64,000 nucleotides of DNA, taken from contig JAJDAC010000041.1 in assembly GCA_029262065.1 (NCBI GenBank), positions 62,001 through 126,000 on the forward strand. The letters run 5' to 3'. Numbering within the stretch: position 1 is the first letter of the stretch; every line of letters begins with the position of its first letter. Below are positions 55,627 to 64,000 of the stretch, one piece after another. This stretch comes from Candidatus Krumholzibacteriota bacterium. Its GTDB lineage: Bacteria > Krumholzibacteriota > Krumholzibacteriia > JAJRXK01. Both the position numbers and the translations under genes were made by a program. The notes under the pieces are model-generated. The model saw only the letters and a list, made by a program, of their open reading frames with translations, made no database searches and was not told the origin of the DNA.

Positions 55627-55688
55627 ACTTGCCAGAGCCGGTGGTTTCCCTAGCCTTCAGTGCATATTTCAATGCGAAAGCAGGCGCC

Positions 55689-56339
55689 ATGAATCTTGCC
55701 AACGAGCTGGCTCTACTAAGAAGCCAGGACAAGACACTTTTTGAACCCGCGCAACTGGAAGTCACCCAGATGGCTCTGAACCTGCTGCGCGACAGCAACC
55801 TGGCCCAGGGCGCGTTGGGACCGGGAGATCGTATTCCCCCGGGTGACTTGCGCACCATCGACAACCAGGTAGTGGCGCTCGAGTCGTTGAATGAACAGGG
55901 TCCGCTATTGCTCAGCTTCTACCGGGGCGGCTGGTGTCCCTACTGTTCGCTCGAGCTTCGCGCGTATCAGGAACTTCTGGCTCGGGTGAAAGAGGCCGGC
56001 GCCCAGTTCGTGGCCGTGTCGCCCGAAACTCCCGAGAACCTGCGCCGCACACGGGACGACAATGAGTTGTCGTTCACGTTGCTGCACGACCCCAACCAGC
56101 GGGTGGCGCGTAGTTTCGGTCTGGTGTTCGAGATTCCCGAAGCCATGCGAAGCATATACCAGGGCCTGGGCCTCGACCTACCCAAGCGGCATGGTAGCAC
56201 CGTATTCGAGCTACCGATCCCCGCCACGTACTTCATCGACGGAGGCGGCACGATTGCCTCGGCATTCGTGGACGCGGACTACCGCGAACGGGGCAGCCCC
56301 GCCGACTTCCTGGCCGCTATCGAAAGGCAGAGTGCATGA
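55689..56339 (+). CDS. AhpC/TSA-like peroxiredoxin
   Basis: A 216-aa thioredoxin-fold protein with a CxxC motif, RGGWCPYCSLELRAY, in the place of the usual peroxidatic Cys. It also shows FVAVSPETPENL and LHDPNQRVARSFGL, typical of the AhpC/TSA family. Likely reduces peroxides or disulfides in the cytosol. ATG 55689 has GCAGG upstream; the ATG at 55623 overlaps the upstream stop (ATGA) but has no ribosome site and would add an unusual N-terminus. It ends overlapped by the cytochrome gene (ATGA). Confidence 0.88.
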   Translation: MNLANELALLRSQDKTLFEPAQLEVTQMALNLLRDSNLAQGALGPGDRIPPGDLRTIDNQVVALESLNEQGPLLLSFYRGGWCPYCSLELRAYQELLARVKEAGAQFVAVSPETPENLRRTRDDNELSFTLLHDPNQRVARSFGLVFEIPEAMRSIYQGLGLDLPKRHGSTVFELPIPATYFIDGGGTIASAFVDADYRERGSPADFLAAIERQSA

Positions 56340-56761
56340 CACGCTGGGTACTGTGTTTGGCCGTGGCTATGGCTGCGGTGGGCTGCAACGAAAAGGAAAC
56401 CCAGGACGCGCAATCTCAACCGGATCCCGTCGAGGAGATCGACCTGGTAGAGATGGGTCTGTCTCTGCACTCGGCCTACGGATGCGTACGGTGTCACTCG
56501 CTCGATGGGACGCAAGTGGCGGGACCCTCATACCTGGGAATCCACGGCCAGCCGGTTGCATTGCTCGATGGCACCACCGTAATTCGCGATGAAGCCTATC
56601 TTCGTCGGTCGATCGTCAGCGCCAAGTCGCAGGTAGTGCAGGGATACATCGCCAGCATGGGAAGCTATCCCCACATTCCGGACATCGAACTGGACGCATT
56701 GGTGGCGCTGATTGTTTCGTTGGGCAACAACGAAACCTCGCCCATCGAGTCAACGCAGTAG
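56336..56761 (+). CDS. Small c-type cytochrome, lipoprotein
   Basis: A 141-aa protein with a signal peptide and lipobox-like AVGC near residue 17. One heme c site, CVRCH at ~50, and a likely axial Met in IASMGSYP. The pattern (YGCVRCHSLDGTQVAGPSYLG) resembles the cytochrome c domain of oxidase subunit II and of monoheme periplasmic cytochromes. It is translationally coupled to the peroxiredoxin. Its 3' end overlaps the convergent MFS-spermidine-synthase-like gene by 12 bp. Confidence 0.9.
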   Translation: MTRWVLCLAVAMAAVGCNEKETQDAQSQPDPVEEIDLVEMGLSLHSAYGCVRCHSLDGTQVAGPSYLGIHGQPVALLDGTTVIRDEAYLRRSIVSAKSQVVQGYIASMGSYPHIPDIELDALVALIVSLGNNETSPIESTQ

Positions 56762-59700
56762 TTGCATCAACTCCGGGTCGCGGCGTTGGCCGGGGAAATC
56801 GTCGAGAAACGCCTCCAACTCGGCCGGGAACTCCGAACTCTCCAGGCGCTGCAACGCCGATAGCCGTAGCCGACGCGCCGGCATCTTGTACTGCGTAAAG
56901 GCCACCCGCTGGAGACCGTCCAGTACTTCCAGGCTTTCGGCGAATCGTCCCACGCGTTGATAGCCAGCGGTAAGCGCCAGCGAGGCCTCTACATCGTACG
57001 GTTTCTGCCGCACCTGCAATTCCAGCAGGGCCAACGCCTGGGGCGAGACCGGCGCGCACTCCGCCAACCGTTCGAGCAATTGCGCCCGTACCAGAACGTC
57101 TTCGTCACGCGGAAAAATCGCGCGCAGCCCATCGCCCACTACTTTTACGATCTCGGTTGCCTGCACCGGATCGGTGGGGTCCAGCAATTGACTCCTCAGC
57201 AAGTGGAAGTCGGCCGGCGGCCGCCATCCCGCGGCCAGCAACTCAGCCAACACGGACATGGCCGCGTCTCGCTCTCCTATCCGGGCCAGTACGCGGGCAC
57301 GGGCGTACTGAAGAACGGCCAGATCGGGATCCTCGCGCAGCGCTTCGGCCAGAATGCGTTGTTTGGCCCCGACCGACGTAGTGGCCCGGGCCCTCAGGGC
57401 CGCGGCCTCCGGACCCCGCACTCCATCCAGCACCGCCAGGGCATCGGCGGGCGAGGGGTGCACCAGAAACCGTGCGGTCGCTACCTGTAGCTCGGACTCT
57501 TCGTCGGCGGTGGGTACGGGATGCACATCGGGCCAACGGCTGGGTCGCGCCTGGCGAAGTTTCCACAGGAAATCGATCACGCCGAAGGCAGTGGTGCCCT
57601 CGTATCGCGTGCGCGCGGCGTGGTGCGCCAACTTGGGATGTTTGTCGGTCAGGATTTCGCCACTCTGTACCACCACCCCCACCTCCACGCCCGACAACAG
57701 GAACCGCGCAAAGAGGTCATCGGTCTGGTTGCTGTAGAGGCGCGGCCACATGTCAGCGCGCAGGCCAGGGTTTTTCGAAACCAGATCGCGCAACGCCGCC
57801 CGGTCGTACACCAACGGCGTGTCGCGCCCAATGAGAAGGAGGTCGGCCGGATACGACCACCACAGGTCGGCGTAACGAAACGACTCCAGGAACGTGCGTA
57901 GCATGGCTTTCAACTGCCATTCATCACTCTCGTACAGTTGAATCCACTGAACGTATACTCCGTCTTCGCGCAGGCTTCGACGCGAATTGTGGTAGTGCTC
58001 GCGCGTGAAGAGATTGGCTACGCCGGCGACCGAAGGATTCGTAGGTTCGGAAACGATGATGTCGTATTTGGCCTGCTGACGCTCGCGCAGGAAAAACGTC
58101 CGGGCGTCGTCGTCGATCAACCGGGTAGAAGGTCGATCCAGGACACCATGGTTCACTTCCTGGAAGTAGTTGCGCGCCGCCTCCACCACGGCTGACTCTA
58201 TTTCGATGATATCCAGTTGCTTGAGGCTGGGCATGTCGCTCATGACACGAGCCGTGGTTCCACTTCCTACTCCCACCAGCACCGCGTGTTCGGCCGTGGG
58301 ATGCGCCATGAACGGAAGCAGCCCGAACAGGATTTGCGTGGACATGTCGTCCAGGGTAGAGGCGTCGGTCTTGCCACCGATTCGCAGTTGCGTGGAGTTC
58401 CCCGATCGTCGAACCGACACGTGTGCGTTCAGACCTTCGCGCGAGAACGGCTGAGAAAGACCGCCACCGATGAACGCGTCGCGGTACCGGCCAGGTTCGT
58501 CGGGCAGGTCGGAGGGACGTACCCGTGTGGGGTTGAGATCTACCGCTTCGGGAGCCCAGCCAGGAAGAGCCACGGCCGCCACGCCCACGACAAGCGCAGC
58601 GGGAAGCCAAGTACGGCCACCAGGCCCGTGCCACCACGCGACGGCCAGGAACGCCACCACGCAACTCGTGACAACGGCCGCCAGCTTCAGGGTCAGAACC
58701 GTACCAAGTAGCGGCACGAAGACGAACGCGGCCAACACCGATCCGGCGATAGCACCCATCGTGTTGAACAGCAGCATGGTCCCCAATCGTTCACCCGCGT
58801 CGCCGACGGTGGAAATCCCCTGTCGCATGACCAGGGGAAACGCCATTCCCAATGCCAGGGTCACGGGTGCGATCATTCCCATGCACAGCAGCAACTGTAC
58901 GGTGAGAGCTTCGCCGTAGTAGAACATCCGGCTCTGCACAATCTGGTAGAGCGCGCGCAGAAACGGAACATAGAGTGCAATGAACACCACCGACCCGGCC
59001 GCCACGAACACCAGACACAGCAGCAGGACCTGACGCGCCCTTTTGGCGTCGGGCGCACTACGCGCCACCAATATGCTTCCCACGCCAATGCCCACCAATG
59101 TCGCCGCCAGCACCACCGGGAAAACATGGGTAGTGGCGCCCAGAGCCAACGAGAACGCTCGGGTCCAGGCCACTTCCAACAGCAGCGAAATGAATCCGGT
59201 CCCAAACGCGAGCGCCAATGCCAATCGCGCCGATCGCCAGGGCGGCGGTCCATTGGTGGGCTCAGACTTGTCAATGGGCTCGGCCAGAAGCGGACCCAGA
59301 CTCAACGCTACGGCCGCCAATAGAATGTTGACCACAGCGGTGAACCGAATCGAAGCGTCGATTCCCAGTTGCGGTAGCAGTACGAACCCCGCCAGCAACG
59401 TCCCGAACACCGCGCCCAGGGTATTGGCACCGTAGAGAACGCCCACCGCGCGCGGCGTGTCCTCGACGCTGCGCGTGAACGGACGCGCCAGTACGGGCAA
59501 GGTGCCGCCCATGAGAAACGTAGCGGGGAACAGAGCCAGCAACCCCAGCACGCTCTTTACGCCCAGACCCACGAAGCCGCCACCCAGACCGCCGGCCCGC
59601 GCATAGATTGCTTCCACGGCCAACAACACGAAGGGCGAGGCCAAGGCCCATAGACCAATGCCCAATTCGAGCGCCGCGTATCGCGACGCCGGGCGGCCCG

Positions 59701-59890
59701 GCCGATCGGCCAAGCGACCAAACACCCAGGCACCCGCGCCCAGGCCCGCCATGTACGCGGCCAGCACCACGCCCAGGGCGTAGGTGGTTACGCCAAAGGC
59801 CTGCTCCAGTCGCGCGAACCAAACCACTTCGTAGATCAGGCCGGTGGCGCCGGACAGAAAGAACAACAGGAATACGATGGGGAGATTCAT
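56750..59890 (-). CDS. Fused MFS-like transporter/spermidine synthase-like protein with TPR-like tail
   Basis: A 1046-aa protein. The N-terminal ~440 residues carry about 14 hydrophobic segments (LIYEVVWFARLEQAFG, then GADP-like loop FGRLADRPG, then LYGANTLGAVFGTLLAG). The Rossmann methyltransferase/spermidine-synthase domain at ~500-760 has VLVGVGSGTTARVM, DIIEIESAVV, DDARTFF and SEPTNPSVAG. The last ~250 residues form helical TPR-like repeats. Such fusions are common in Myxococcota-like and FCB bacteria; their substrate is not established, and amine or polyamine-like products are only implied by homology. It faces the PPTase gene divergently. Confidence 0.88.
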   Translation of the reverse strand: MNLPIVFLLFFLSGATGLIYEVVWFARLEQAFGVTTYALGVVLAAYMAGLGAGAWVFGRLADRPGRPASRYAALELGIGLWALASPFVLLAVEAIYARAGGLGGGFVGLGVKSVLGLLALFPATFLMGGTLPVLARPFTRSVEDTPRAVGVLYGANTLGAVFGTLLAGFVLLPQLGIDASIRFTAVVNILLAAVALSLGPLLAEPIDKSEPTNGPPPWRSARLALALAFGTGFISLLLEVAWTRAFSLALGATTHVFPVVLAATLVGIGVGSILVARSAPDAKRARQVLLLCLVFVAAGSVVFIALYVPFLRALYQIVQSRMFYYGEALTVQLLLCMGMIAPVTLALGMAFPLVMRQGISTVGDAGERLGTMLLFNTMGAIAGSVLAAFVFVPLLGTVLTLKLAAVVTSCVVAFLAVAWWHGPGGRTWLPAALVVGVAAVALPGWAPEAVDLNPTRVRPSDLPDEPGRYRDAFIGGGLSQPFSREGLNAHVSVRRSGNSTQLRIGGKTDASTLDDMSTQILFGLLPFMAHPTAEHAVLVGVGSGTTARVMSDMPSLKQLDIIEIESAVVEAARNYFQEVNHGVLDRPSTRLIDDDARTFFLRERQQAKYDIIVSEPTNPSVAGVANLFTREHYHNSRRSLREDGVYVQWIQLYESDEWQLKAMLRTFLESFRYADLWWSYPADLLLIGRDTPLVYDRAALRDLVSKNPGLRADMWPRLYSNQTDDLFARFLLSGVEVGVVVQSGEILTDKHPKLAHHAARTRYEGTTAFGVIDFLWKLRQARPSRWPDVHPVPTADEESELQVATARFLVHPSPADALAVLDGVRGPEAAALRARATTSVGAKQRILAEALREDPDLAVLQYARARVLARIGERDAAMSVLAELLAAGWRPPADFHLLRSQLLDPTDPVQATEIVKVVGDGLRAIFPRDEDVLVRAQLLERLAECAPVSPQALALLELQVRQKPYDVEASLALTAGYQRVGRFAESLEVLDGLQRVAFTQYKMPARRLRLSALQRLESSEFPAELEAFLDDFPGQRRDPELMQLLR

Positions 59891-59964
59891 GGAATCCGGG
59901 GCAAGGGGAACTTCAATTTACCGTGCCGGGCACCGTCTGCACAAGCGCCGGGCTAGAGCAGTCA

Positions 59965-59973
59965 TGGTATCCT
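59965..59973 (+). promoter_or_regulatory. Extended -10 promoter of the PPTase gene
   Basis: TGGTATCCT (TGn-TATCCT) would start transcription near 59980. This falls after the first in-frame ATG of the PPTase frame (59964), so that ATG cannot be used from this promoter. It supports a downstream start. Confidence 0.45.
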
Positions 59974-60032
59974 GCCCATGGATCGGCGGTGTCGCAAGCC
60001 GGCATCCGCGCCCGTCGTCGAAGGAGCCTCCG

Positions 60033-60764
60033 CTGTCAGCCCACGCACCCTGGTCGCCGCCGCCAAAGCCGCTACGCCTGGCCACAAACGAGGTCCACAT
60101 CTGGCGTTTCCCGCTCACGCCGCCCCCGCTAGACGCAGCAGAAATTCTCTCGCCCGCCGAACTCGAGCGGGCCGCGCGCTTCCGCTTCGAGCGCGACCAG
60201 CACCAGTACGTGACCGGTCATGTGAACCTGCGACGCATCCTTGCCCGCTATCTGCCGCAGAGCGCGGCGGCGATTGCCTTCCGTACCGAAGCGAAGGGTA
60301 AACCTTATGTAGAGGGCACCCAGGTACGCTTCAACATGGCCGATTCAGATGGGCTGGGCCTGGTGGGGATAGCCCTCAACCGGGAAATCGGGGTGGATCT
60401 GGAAAGGGTCCGCGACAACGTGGAGCATCACGACATCGCCCAGCAGTTCTTCACCGCCCGAGAACAAAGTGAATTATCAGCGCACGAGGGCGCAGCCCGA
60501 CGCGACGCGTTCTTTCACGTTTGGGCCCAGAAGGAAGCCTATCTGAAGGCGCGCGGCGACGGGCTCACGGTTCCCCTGAAAGATTTCTCGGTGAGCTGCG
60601 ACGTGGGCGTGGCCGGAGTACTCGAGCGACACGATGAAGACGGCGAGTCCCACCGCTGGGAGATGCTGGCCCTGGCCGTGGCGCCCGATTACGCCGCGGC
60701 CGTGTGTGTAGAGGGTTCGGGGTGGTCGCTCCGCGCCTTCGACTTCGGCGAAGCCAACCCCTAG
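60033..60764 (+). CDS. 4'-phosphopantetheinyl transferase (Sfp type), probable CTG start
   Basis: A 243-aa enzyme that activates carrier proteins of fatty acid, polyketide or peptide synthases by adding phosphopantetheine from CoA. Motifs: GKPYVEG, RFNMADSDG, GVDLERV (Asp122) and FHVWAQKEAYLKARGDGL (Trp164, Lys167, Glu168). No ATG, GTG or TTG in frame is suitable: the first ATG at 59964 overlaps the likely promoter. CTG 60033 has AAGGAG six bases upstream and gives the usual family length. The gene overlaps the M28 peptidase stop by 4 bp (CTAG). Confidence 0.88.
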   Translation: MSAHAPWSPPPKPLRLATNEVHIWRFPLTPPPLDAAEILSPAELERAARFRFERDQHQYVTGHVNLRRILARYLPQSAAAIAFRTEAKGKPYVEGTQVRFNMADSDGLGLVGIALNREIGVDLERVRDNVEHHDIAQQFFTAREQSELSAHEGAARRDAFFHVWAQKEAYLKARGDGLTVPLKDFSVSCDVGVAGVLERHDEDGESHRWEMLALAVAPDYAAAVCVEGSGWSLRAFDFGEANP

Positions 60765-62419
60765 CGACTTTCCGTGGCTGCGATTGCCTTCTTGCGCTTC
60801 AGTTCGAATTCGTCGCCGCGGTTCCAGGCGGCCATGTCATCCTGGTTGGCCACCGTCAACCCTACCCACAGCGCCAACTGGACGTCTTCGACCATCCCTT
60901 CCAGATTCCAATCGTCAGACAACTCGTCACTGGGCTGATGGTAGTGCTTGGCGCGCCACTCGTTTTCGCGTTCTTCGCCCCAACCCTCGGGGCGATCCAG
61001 GTAGCTCTTGCCCGACTTGAAGTACAGCGCGGGAACACCGATTCGCGCGAAGTTCAACTGGTCCGAACGGTAGTAGTAGCCCTTGTCGGGGTACGGCTCG
61101 TTCACTACCACCCGACCCTGCTTGGCCGCGTGGGTCGCCAGCACGTCTTCCAGGTTCGACTTTCCCTTGCCCACCACCGCTACATCGCTGGTGCGTCCCA
61201 GAATGTTGCCGCCATCAATATTGATATTGGCGGCGATGCGCCCGGGGTGGAACGTGGGGTTTCGCGAGTACCAACGCGATCCAAGTAGACCTTGCTCTTC
61301 GGCGGCCACGGCCAGAATCAGCAGGCTGCGCCGAGGTCGCTGCGGCAGCGACGCCCACGCTTTCGCGACATTCAGAATGGAGCCCACGCCGGCGGCGTTG
61401 TCCACGGCTCCGTTGTAGATGGAGTCTCCTGCGTCGTTGGGCTCGCCCACTCCCAGATGATCGTGGTGCGCGGTGTAGACCACGACCTGGTTCTGCAGTT
61501 CTGGATCGCTCCCACGCAACAGCCCGGCGACGTTCGCGGTCTCTTTCTGGGCCACATCCACGTCGAACCCGAGCGAAGTGCGCACTCCCAACGGGACCGG
61601 CTGGAAGTCGCGCGAACGAGCCTGCTGGGCCAGATCTTCCAGATCATGACCGCCAAGGCTGGCAATGCGCTGCGCCGCCTCCCAGGTGAGCCATCCGGGT
61701 ACCTTGATGCGAGACTCATCACCCGCCGGCAACTCGAACTGTTCGCCGTTCCATCCGCTTTGAACCACGTTCCAGCCGTAGCCCGCCGACGGCGTGGTGT
61801 GGATGATGAGAGCACCCGCGGCGCCCTGTCGCGCCGCACTCTCGTACTTGTAGGTCCATCGACCGTAATACAATCGCTTGGACCCACCGAACGAATCATC
61901 CCAATCGGGATCGTTGTTCAGCATGACCAGGATCTTGCCGGTCAGGTCCACGCCCTTGAAGTCGTTCCAGTCTTCTTCCGGTGCTTCGATGCCGTAGCCC
62001 ACGAACACCAGTTCACATTCGGGAACCTCCACGCGCTTCGCCTGCACCCCGGACACGGCCATGAATTCGTCCCAGAACGACAGGGCGACGGACTCGCTGG
62101 CGCCACGGAAACTCCATTCCTTCGGAGGATGGGCGGTTACCCCCACGATTGGAAACCGTTGCTCCCATGTGCCATTGTCCCCCCCCGGCTCGAAACCCAG
62201 CGATGCAAGCTGTTCGGCAATGTATGTACGCGTGAGTTGGTCGCCCTCGGTGGCCGGACCGCGTCCGCCGTACTCGTCGCTGGCCAATATCGACACGTGC
62301 TGGCGAATGGTCTGGGCCGTGATCTGACGCGCCGCTTCCTCGGCGAACACATCGGCGAGCACGAACACCGGCAACAGGACGGCGACGGTGGCGAAGAAAA
62401 CAGTAACTGGATACCTCAT
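60761..62419 (-). CDS. Secreted M28-family aminopeptidase with PA domain
   Basis: A 552-aa protein with a signal peptide (MRYPVTVFFATVAVLLPVFVLA). A PA domain is inserted at ~130-270 (AAGALIIHTTPSAGYGWNVV). The M28 zinc ligands are readable in HHDHLGVG, DNAAGVGS, AEEQGLLGS, NINIDGG and HYHQPSDE, so both metal sites look complete. Family members cut N-terminal residues from peptides outside the cell. Starts 130 bp from the divergent FAD gene. Confidence 0.93.
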   Translation of the reverse strand: MRYPVTVFFATVAVLLPVFVLADVFAEEAARQITAQTIRQHVSILASDEYGGRGPATEGDQLTRTYIAEQLASLGFEPGGDNGTWEQRFPIVGVTAHPPKEWSFRGASESVALSFWDEFMAVSGVQAKRVEVPECELVFVGYGIEAPEEDWNDFKGVDLTGKILVMLNNDPDWDDSFGGSKRLYYGRWTYKYESAARQGAAGALIIHTTPSAGYGWNVVQSGWNGEQFELPAGDESRIKVPGWLTWEAAQRIASLGGHDLEDLAQQARSRDFQPVPLGVRTSLGFDVDVAQKETANVAGLLRGSDPELQNQVVVYTAHHDHLGVGEPNDAGDSIYNGAVDNAAGVGSILNVAKAWASLPQRPRRSLLILAVAAEEQGLLGSRWYSRNPTFHPGRIAANINIDGGNILGRTSDVAVVGKGKSNLEDVLATHAAKQGRVVVNEPYPDKGYYYRSDQLNFARIGVPALYFKSGKSYLDRPEGWGEERENEWRAKHYHQPSDELSDDWNLEGMVEDVQLALWVGLTVANQDDMAAWNRGDEFELKRKKAIAATESR

Positions 62420-62549
62420 GAAGAGCTCCCGGAGCGGGTCCGTGGAAAAAGGGACGTTGGGAAACCGAGCTGGCGCAGTATAACTTCCTGAGCCAACCCG
62501 GGTCCATCGGGTCCGCTTCGAATCATCCCTCCAACTTCAGATCCAGCCC

Positions 62550-63830
62550 ATGTCCGCGTTGATCGAACCCACCACCTCCAATCGCACCGACCAGGTCATC
62601 GTGGTCGGCGCCGGACTGGCCGGCCTGGCGTGTGCGGTGCACCTGCACCGCCGCGGGCTGCCGTGCCTCGTGCTGGAAGCCTCCGATGACGTGGGCGGGC
62701 GGGCCCGGACCGACGTGGAACAAGGCTTCCTGCTCGACCGGGGATTCCAGGTGCTGCTTACGGCCTACCCCGAGGCGCAATCGATGCTCGACCTGCGCGC
62801 ACTCGAACTGGGCCAGTTCTCACCTGGAGCCCTGGTGCGATTTGATGGCCGATTCCACCGCCTGGCCGATCCCTTTCGACAGTTTTCCACGGCGCTGCGC
62901 AGTGTTGCCAACCCGGTGGGCTCCCTGGCCGACAAACTCCGTGTACTGAAGCTACGCCGCGCCGCCTGCGCGGGGTCGTTGGAGGGCATTTTTCTTCGAC
63001 CCGAATGCTCCACCGCCGAGCACCTGCACCGGGCCGGCCTATCGCCGGCCATGGTCGAGCGGTTCTTTCGCCCATTTCTGGGAGGCATCTTCCTGGACCG
63101 TGATCTGGCTACGTCGAGTCGCATGTTCGAGTTCGTCTTTCGCATGTTCTCGCAAGGCACCGTGACCATCCCGGCGACCGGGATGCAAAGCGTGGCGAGA
63201 CAACTGGCCGCTCTTCTGCCCGACGGCACGGTGCGACTGAGCGCAGAGGTTCTGGCGGTGGACGCGGGCGAAGTAGTGTTGGCATCGGGCGAGGCCGTCG
63301 CCGCCTCGTCGATAGTGGTGGCCACCGATGGGACGAACGCCGCGCGACTCTTGAACCAGCGGGTCGAAGAACCGGAATGGACCGCGGTGGATTGTCTATA
63401 TTACGCGGCCGATCGGGCTCCCATCGAAGAACCGGTGCTGGTCCTGAACGGAGACGGCGAGGGTCCCATCAACAATCTTTGCGTGCCCAGTCAGGTAGCC
63501 GCCGGCTACTCACCCGGCCAGCAGTCCCTGGTGTCCGTGAGTGTGTTGGGCTCGGTTCCGGGCGTTCCGGTGGAACCCGCCGTGCGCCGGCAACTGATCG
63601 ACTGGTTCGGCTCCTCGGTTGAGCAATGGAAACACCTGCGCACGTACCGCATTCGCCACGCCCTACCCTGTCAGCCCGTGGGCTGGTTGCAGCCATACCA
63701 ACGACCCACGTCGGTGCACGAAGGACTCTTCGTTTGCGGTGATCACATCGAAACGGCTTCCATCCAGGGCGCGCTTTCTTCCGGACGACGAGCCGCCGCG
63801 GCGGTTATCGATCGGCTACAGAACTCATGA
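62550..63830 (+). CDS. FAD-dependent amine oxidase/phytoene desaturase-like protein
   Basis: A 426-aa flavoprotein. N-terminal Rossmann motif VIVVGAGLAGLACAVHL, then the family hallmark LEASDDVGGRARTD. A second half contains the C-terminal FAD-binding signature GLFVCGDHIETASIQGALSSGRRAA. This layout covers protoporphyrinogen oxidase-like, monoamine oxidase-like and phytoene desaturase-like enzymes, and I cannot choose between them. There is no signal peptide, so the protein is cytosolic or membrane-associated. The next gene overlaps its stop (ATGA). Confidence 0.88.
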   Translation: MSALIEPTTSNRTDQVIVVGAGLAGLACAVHLHRRGLPCLVLEASDDVGGRARTDVEQGFLLDRGFQVLLTAYPEAQSMLDLRALELGQFSPGALVRFDGRFHRLADPFRQFSTALRSVANPVGSLADKLRVLKLRRAACAGSLEGIFLRPECSTAEHLHRAGLSPAMVERFFRPFLGGIFLDRDLATSSRMFEFVFRMFSQGTVTIPATGMQSVARQLAALLPDGTVRLSAEVLAVDAGEVVLASGEAVAASSIVVATDGTNAARLLNQRVEEPEWTAVDCLYYAADRAPIEEPVLVLNGDGEGPINNLCVPSQVAAGYSPGQQSLVSVSVLGSVPGVPVEPAVRRQLIDWFGSSVEQWKHLRTYRIRHALPCQPVGWLQPYQRPTSVHEGLFVCGDHIETASIQGALSSGRRAAAAVIDRLQNS

Positions 63831-64000
63831 GCCGGCGTAGCTGGACGCTGCTTTGCGCGCTGCTTCTGACCGGCGCGAAGGCCGACGCCGCGGATCCGTT
63901 CCTGCGCGTGCTGGGCATTGCCCAGGACGGTGGTTTGCCACACGCGGCGTGCACGTGCGAACATTGCGACGCCGCGCGGAACGATCCCGCACGACGACAC
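63827..64000 (+). CDS. PqqB-like metallo-beta-lactamase-fold protein (partial, C-terminus beyond right edge)
   Basis: 58 codons are visible from ATG 63827 to the right edge. A signal peptide (SRRSWTLLCALLLTGAKADA) is followed by FLRVLGIAQDGGLPHAACTCEHC. The VLGxAQDGGxPxxxCxCxxC pattern is that of PqqB-like MBL hydrolases, which bind zinc with the CxCxxC cysteines. Export is unusual for PqqB proper, so this may be an extracellular relative. The zinc-binding HxHxDH is outside the window. Coupled to the upstream FAD gene (ATGA). Confidence 0.8.
   Translation, partial: MSRRSWTLLCALLLTGAKADAADPFLRVLGIAQDGGLPHAACTCEHCDAARNDPARRH

Noticed and set aside
61292-62491. 399-codon plus-strand frame opposite the M28 peptidase
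   Set aside because: The peptidase frame has all zinc ligands; the antisense frame has no domain.
1-64000. tRNA, rRNA, CRISPR, IS elements and prophage genes
   Set aside because: I scanned the gaps by eye for tRNA-like T-loops, repeated spacer arrays, terminal inverted repeats and transposase motifs and saw none; short or divergent ncRNAs could be missed.

Overview
The window is 64 kb of GC-rich, densely packed bacterial chromosome. No rRNA, tRNA, CRISPR array, IS element or phage gene is visible. Many secreted proteins combine Sec signal peptides with FlgD-like C-terminal domains of the type-9-sorting kind, dockerin repeats, Asp-box or YVTN propellers and parallel beta-helices. There is also a six-bladed propeller protein with a '[11 protein letters not shown]' signature, an archaeal-type Asd, a LexA/ImuA/ImuB/DnaE2 mutasome and a TM-Ser/Thr kinase. 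Together these point to an uncultured lineage of the FCB group or its relatives (for example Eisenbacteria, Krumholzibacteriota, Latescibacterota or Gemmatimonadota). I cannot assign a phylum without a marker gene. GTG and TTG starts are frequent and one CTG start is likely. No stretch longer than about 290 bp lacks a gene.

Layout. 1-1.8 kb: ArsM of the arsenosugar type followed by a flavoprotein cut by the left edge. 1.9-6.1 kb: secreted beta-propeller convergent with a hybrid histidine kinase. 6.2-8.0 kb: TerB-like protein, then lexA-imuA. 8.2-11.3 kb: DUF885 protein and a beta-lactamase-fold protein with degenerate motifs. 11.3-15.3 kb: beta-helix protein, a small secreted protein and an HtrA protease. 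15.3-21.2 kb: threonine operon thrA-asd-thrB-thrC on the minus strand. 21.3-22.9 kb: secreted beta-sandwich protein and an esterase. 23.1-24.6 kb: imuB. 24.6-27.8 kb: exported TPR-CHAT protease. 27.9-35.8 kb: small secreted protein plus a giant matrixin protease. 36.0-37.3 kb: CNNM/CorC transporter. 37.4-40.9 kb: secreted Asp-box protein. 41.0-44.1 kb: dnaE2. 44.1-47.4 kb: lipoprotein, CPBP protease and sulfatase-like-TPR protein. 47.6-49.3 kb: Ser/Thr kinase. 49.3-52.5 kb: operon of a beta-sandwich (possibly cohesin-like) protein and two M43 metalloproteases with dockerins. 52.6-53.4 kb: EVE protein and a helical partner. 53.5-56.8 kb: coupled acyltransferase, NodB deacetylase, peroxiredoxin and cytochrome c genes. 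56.7-59.9 kb: fused MFS-spermidine-synthase-like protein. 60.0-64.0 kb: PPTase, M28 peptidase, FAD amine-oxidase-like protein and the start of a PqqB-like MBL protein.

How the genes work together. The SOS mutagenesis machinery is split over three loci in 37 kb (lexA-imuA, imuB, dnaE2). imuB and dnaE2 share an identical 19-bp element that joins an inverted repeat to an extended -10, and a weaker version lies before lexA. The thr operon encodes the whole route from aspartate to threonine. The most speculative but interesting unit is 49.3-52.5 kb: two dockerin-bearing metalloproteases downstream of a protein with a possible cohesin-like domain and a sorting-type C-terminus. Two unrelated exported proteins (13.0 and 21.3 kb) share a C-terminal SWGAV(K/R) motif of unknown role.
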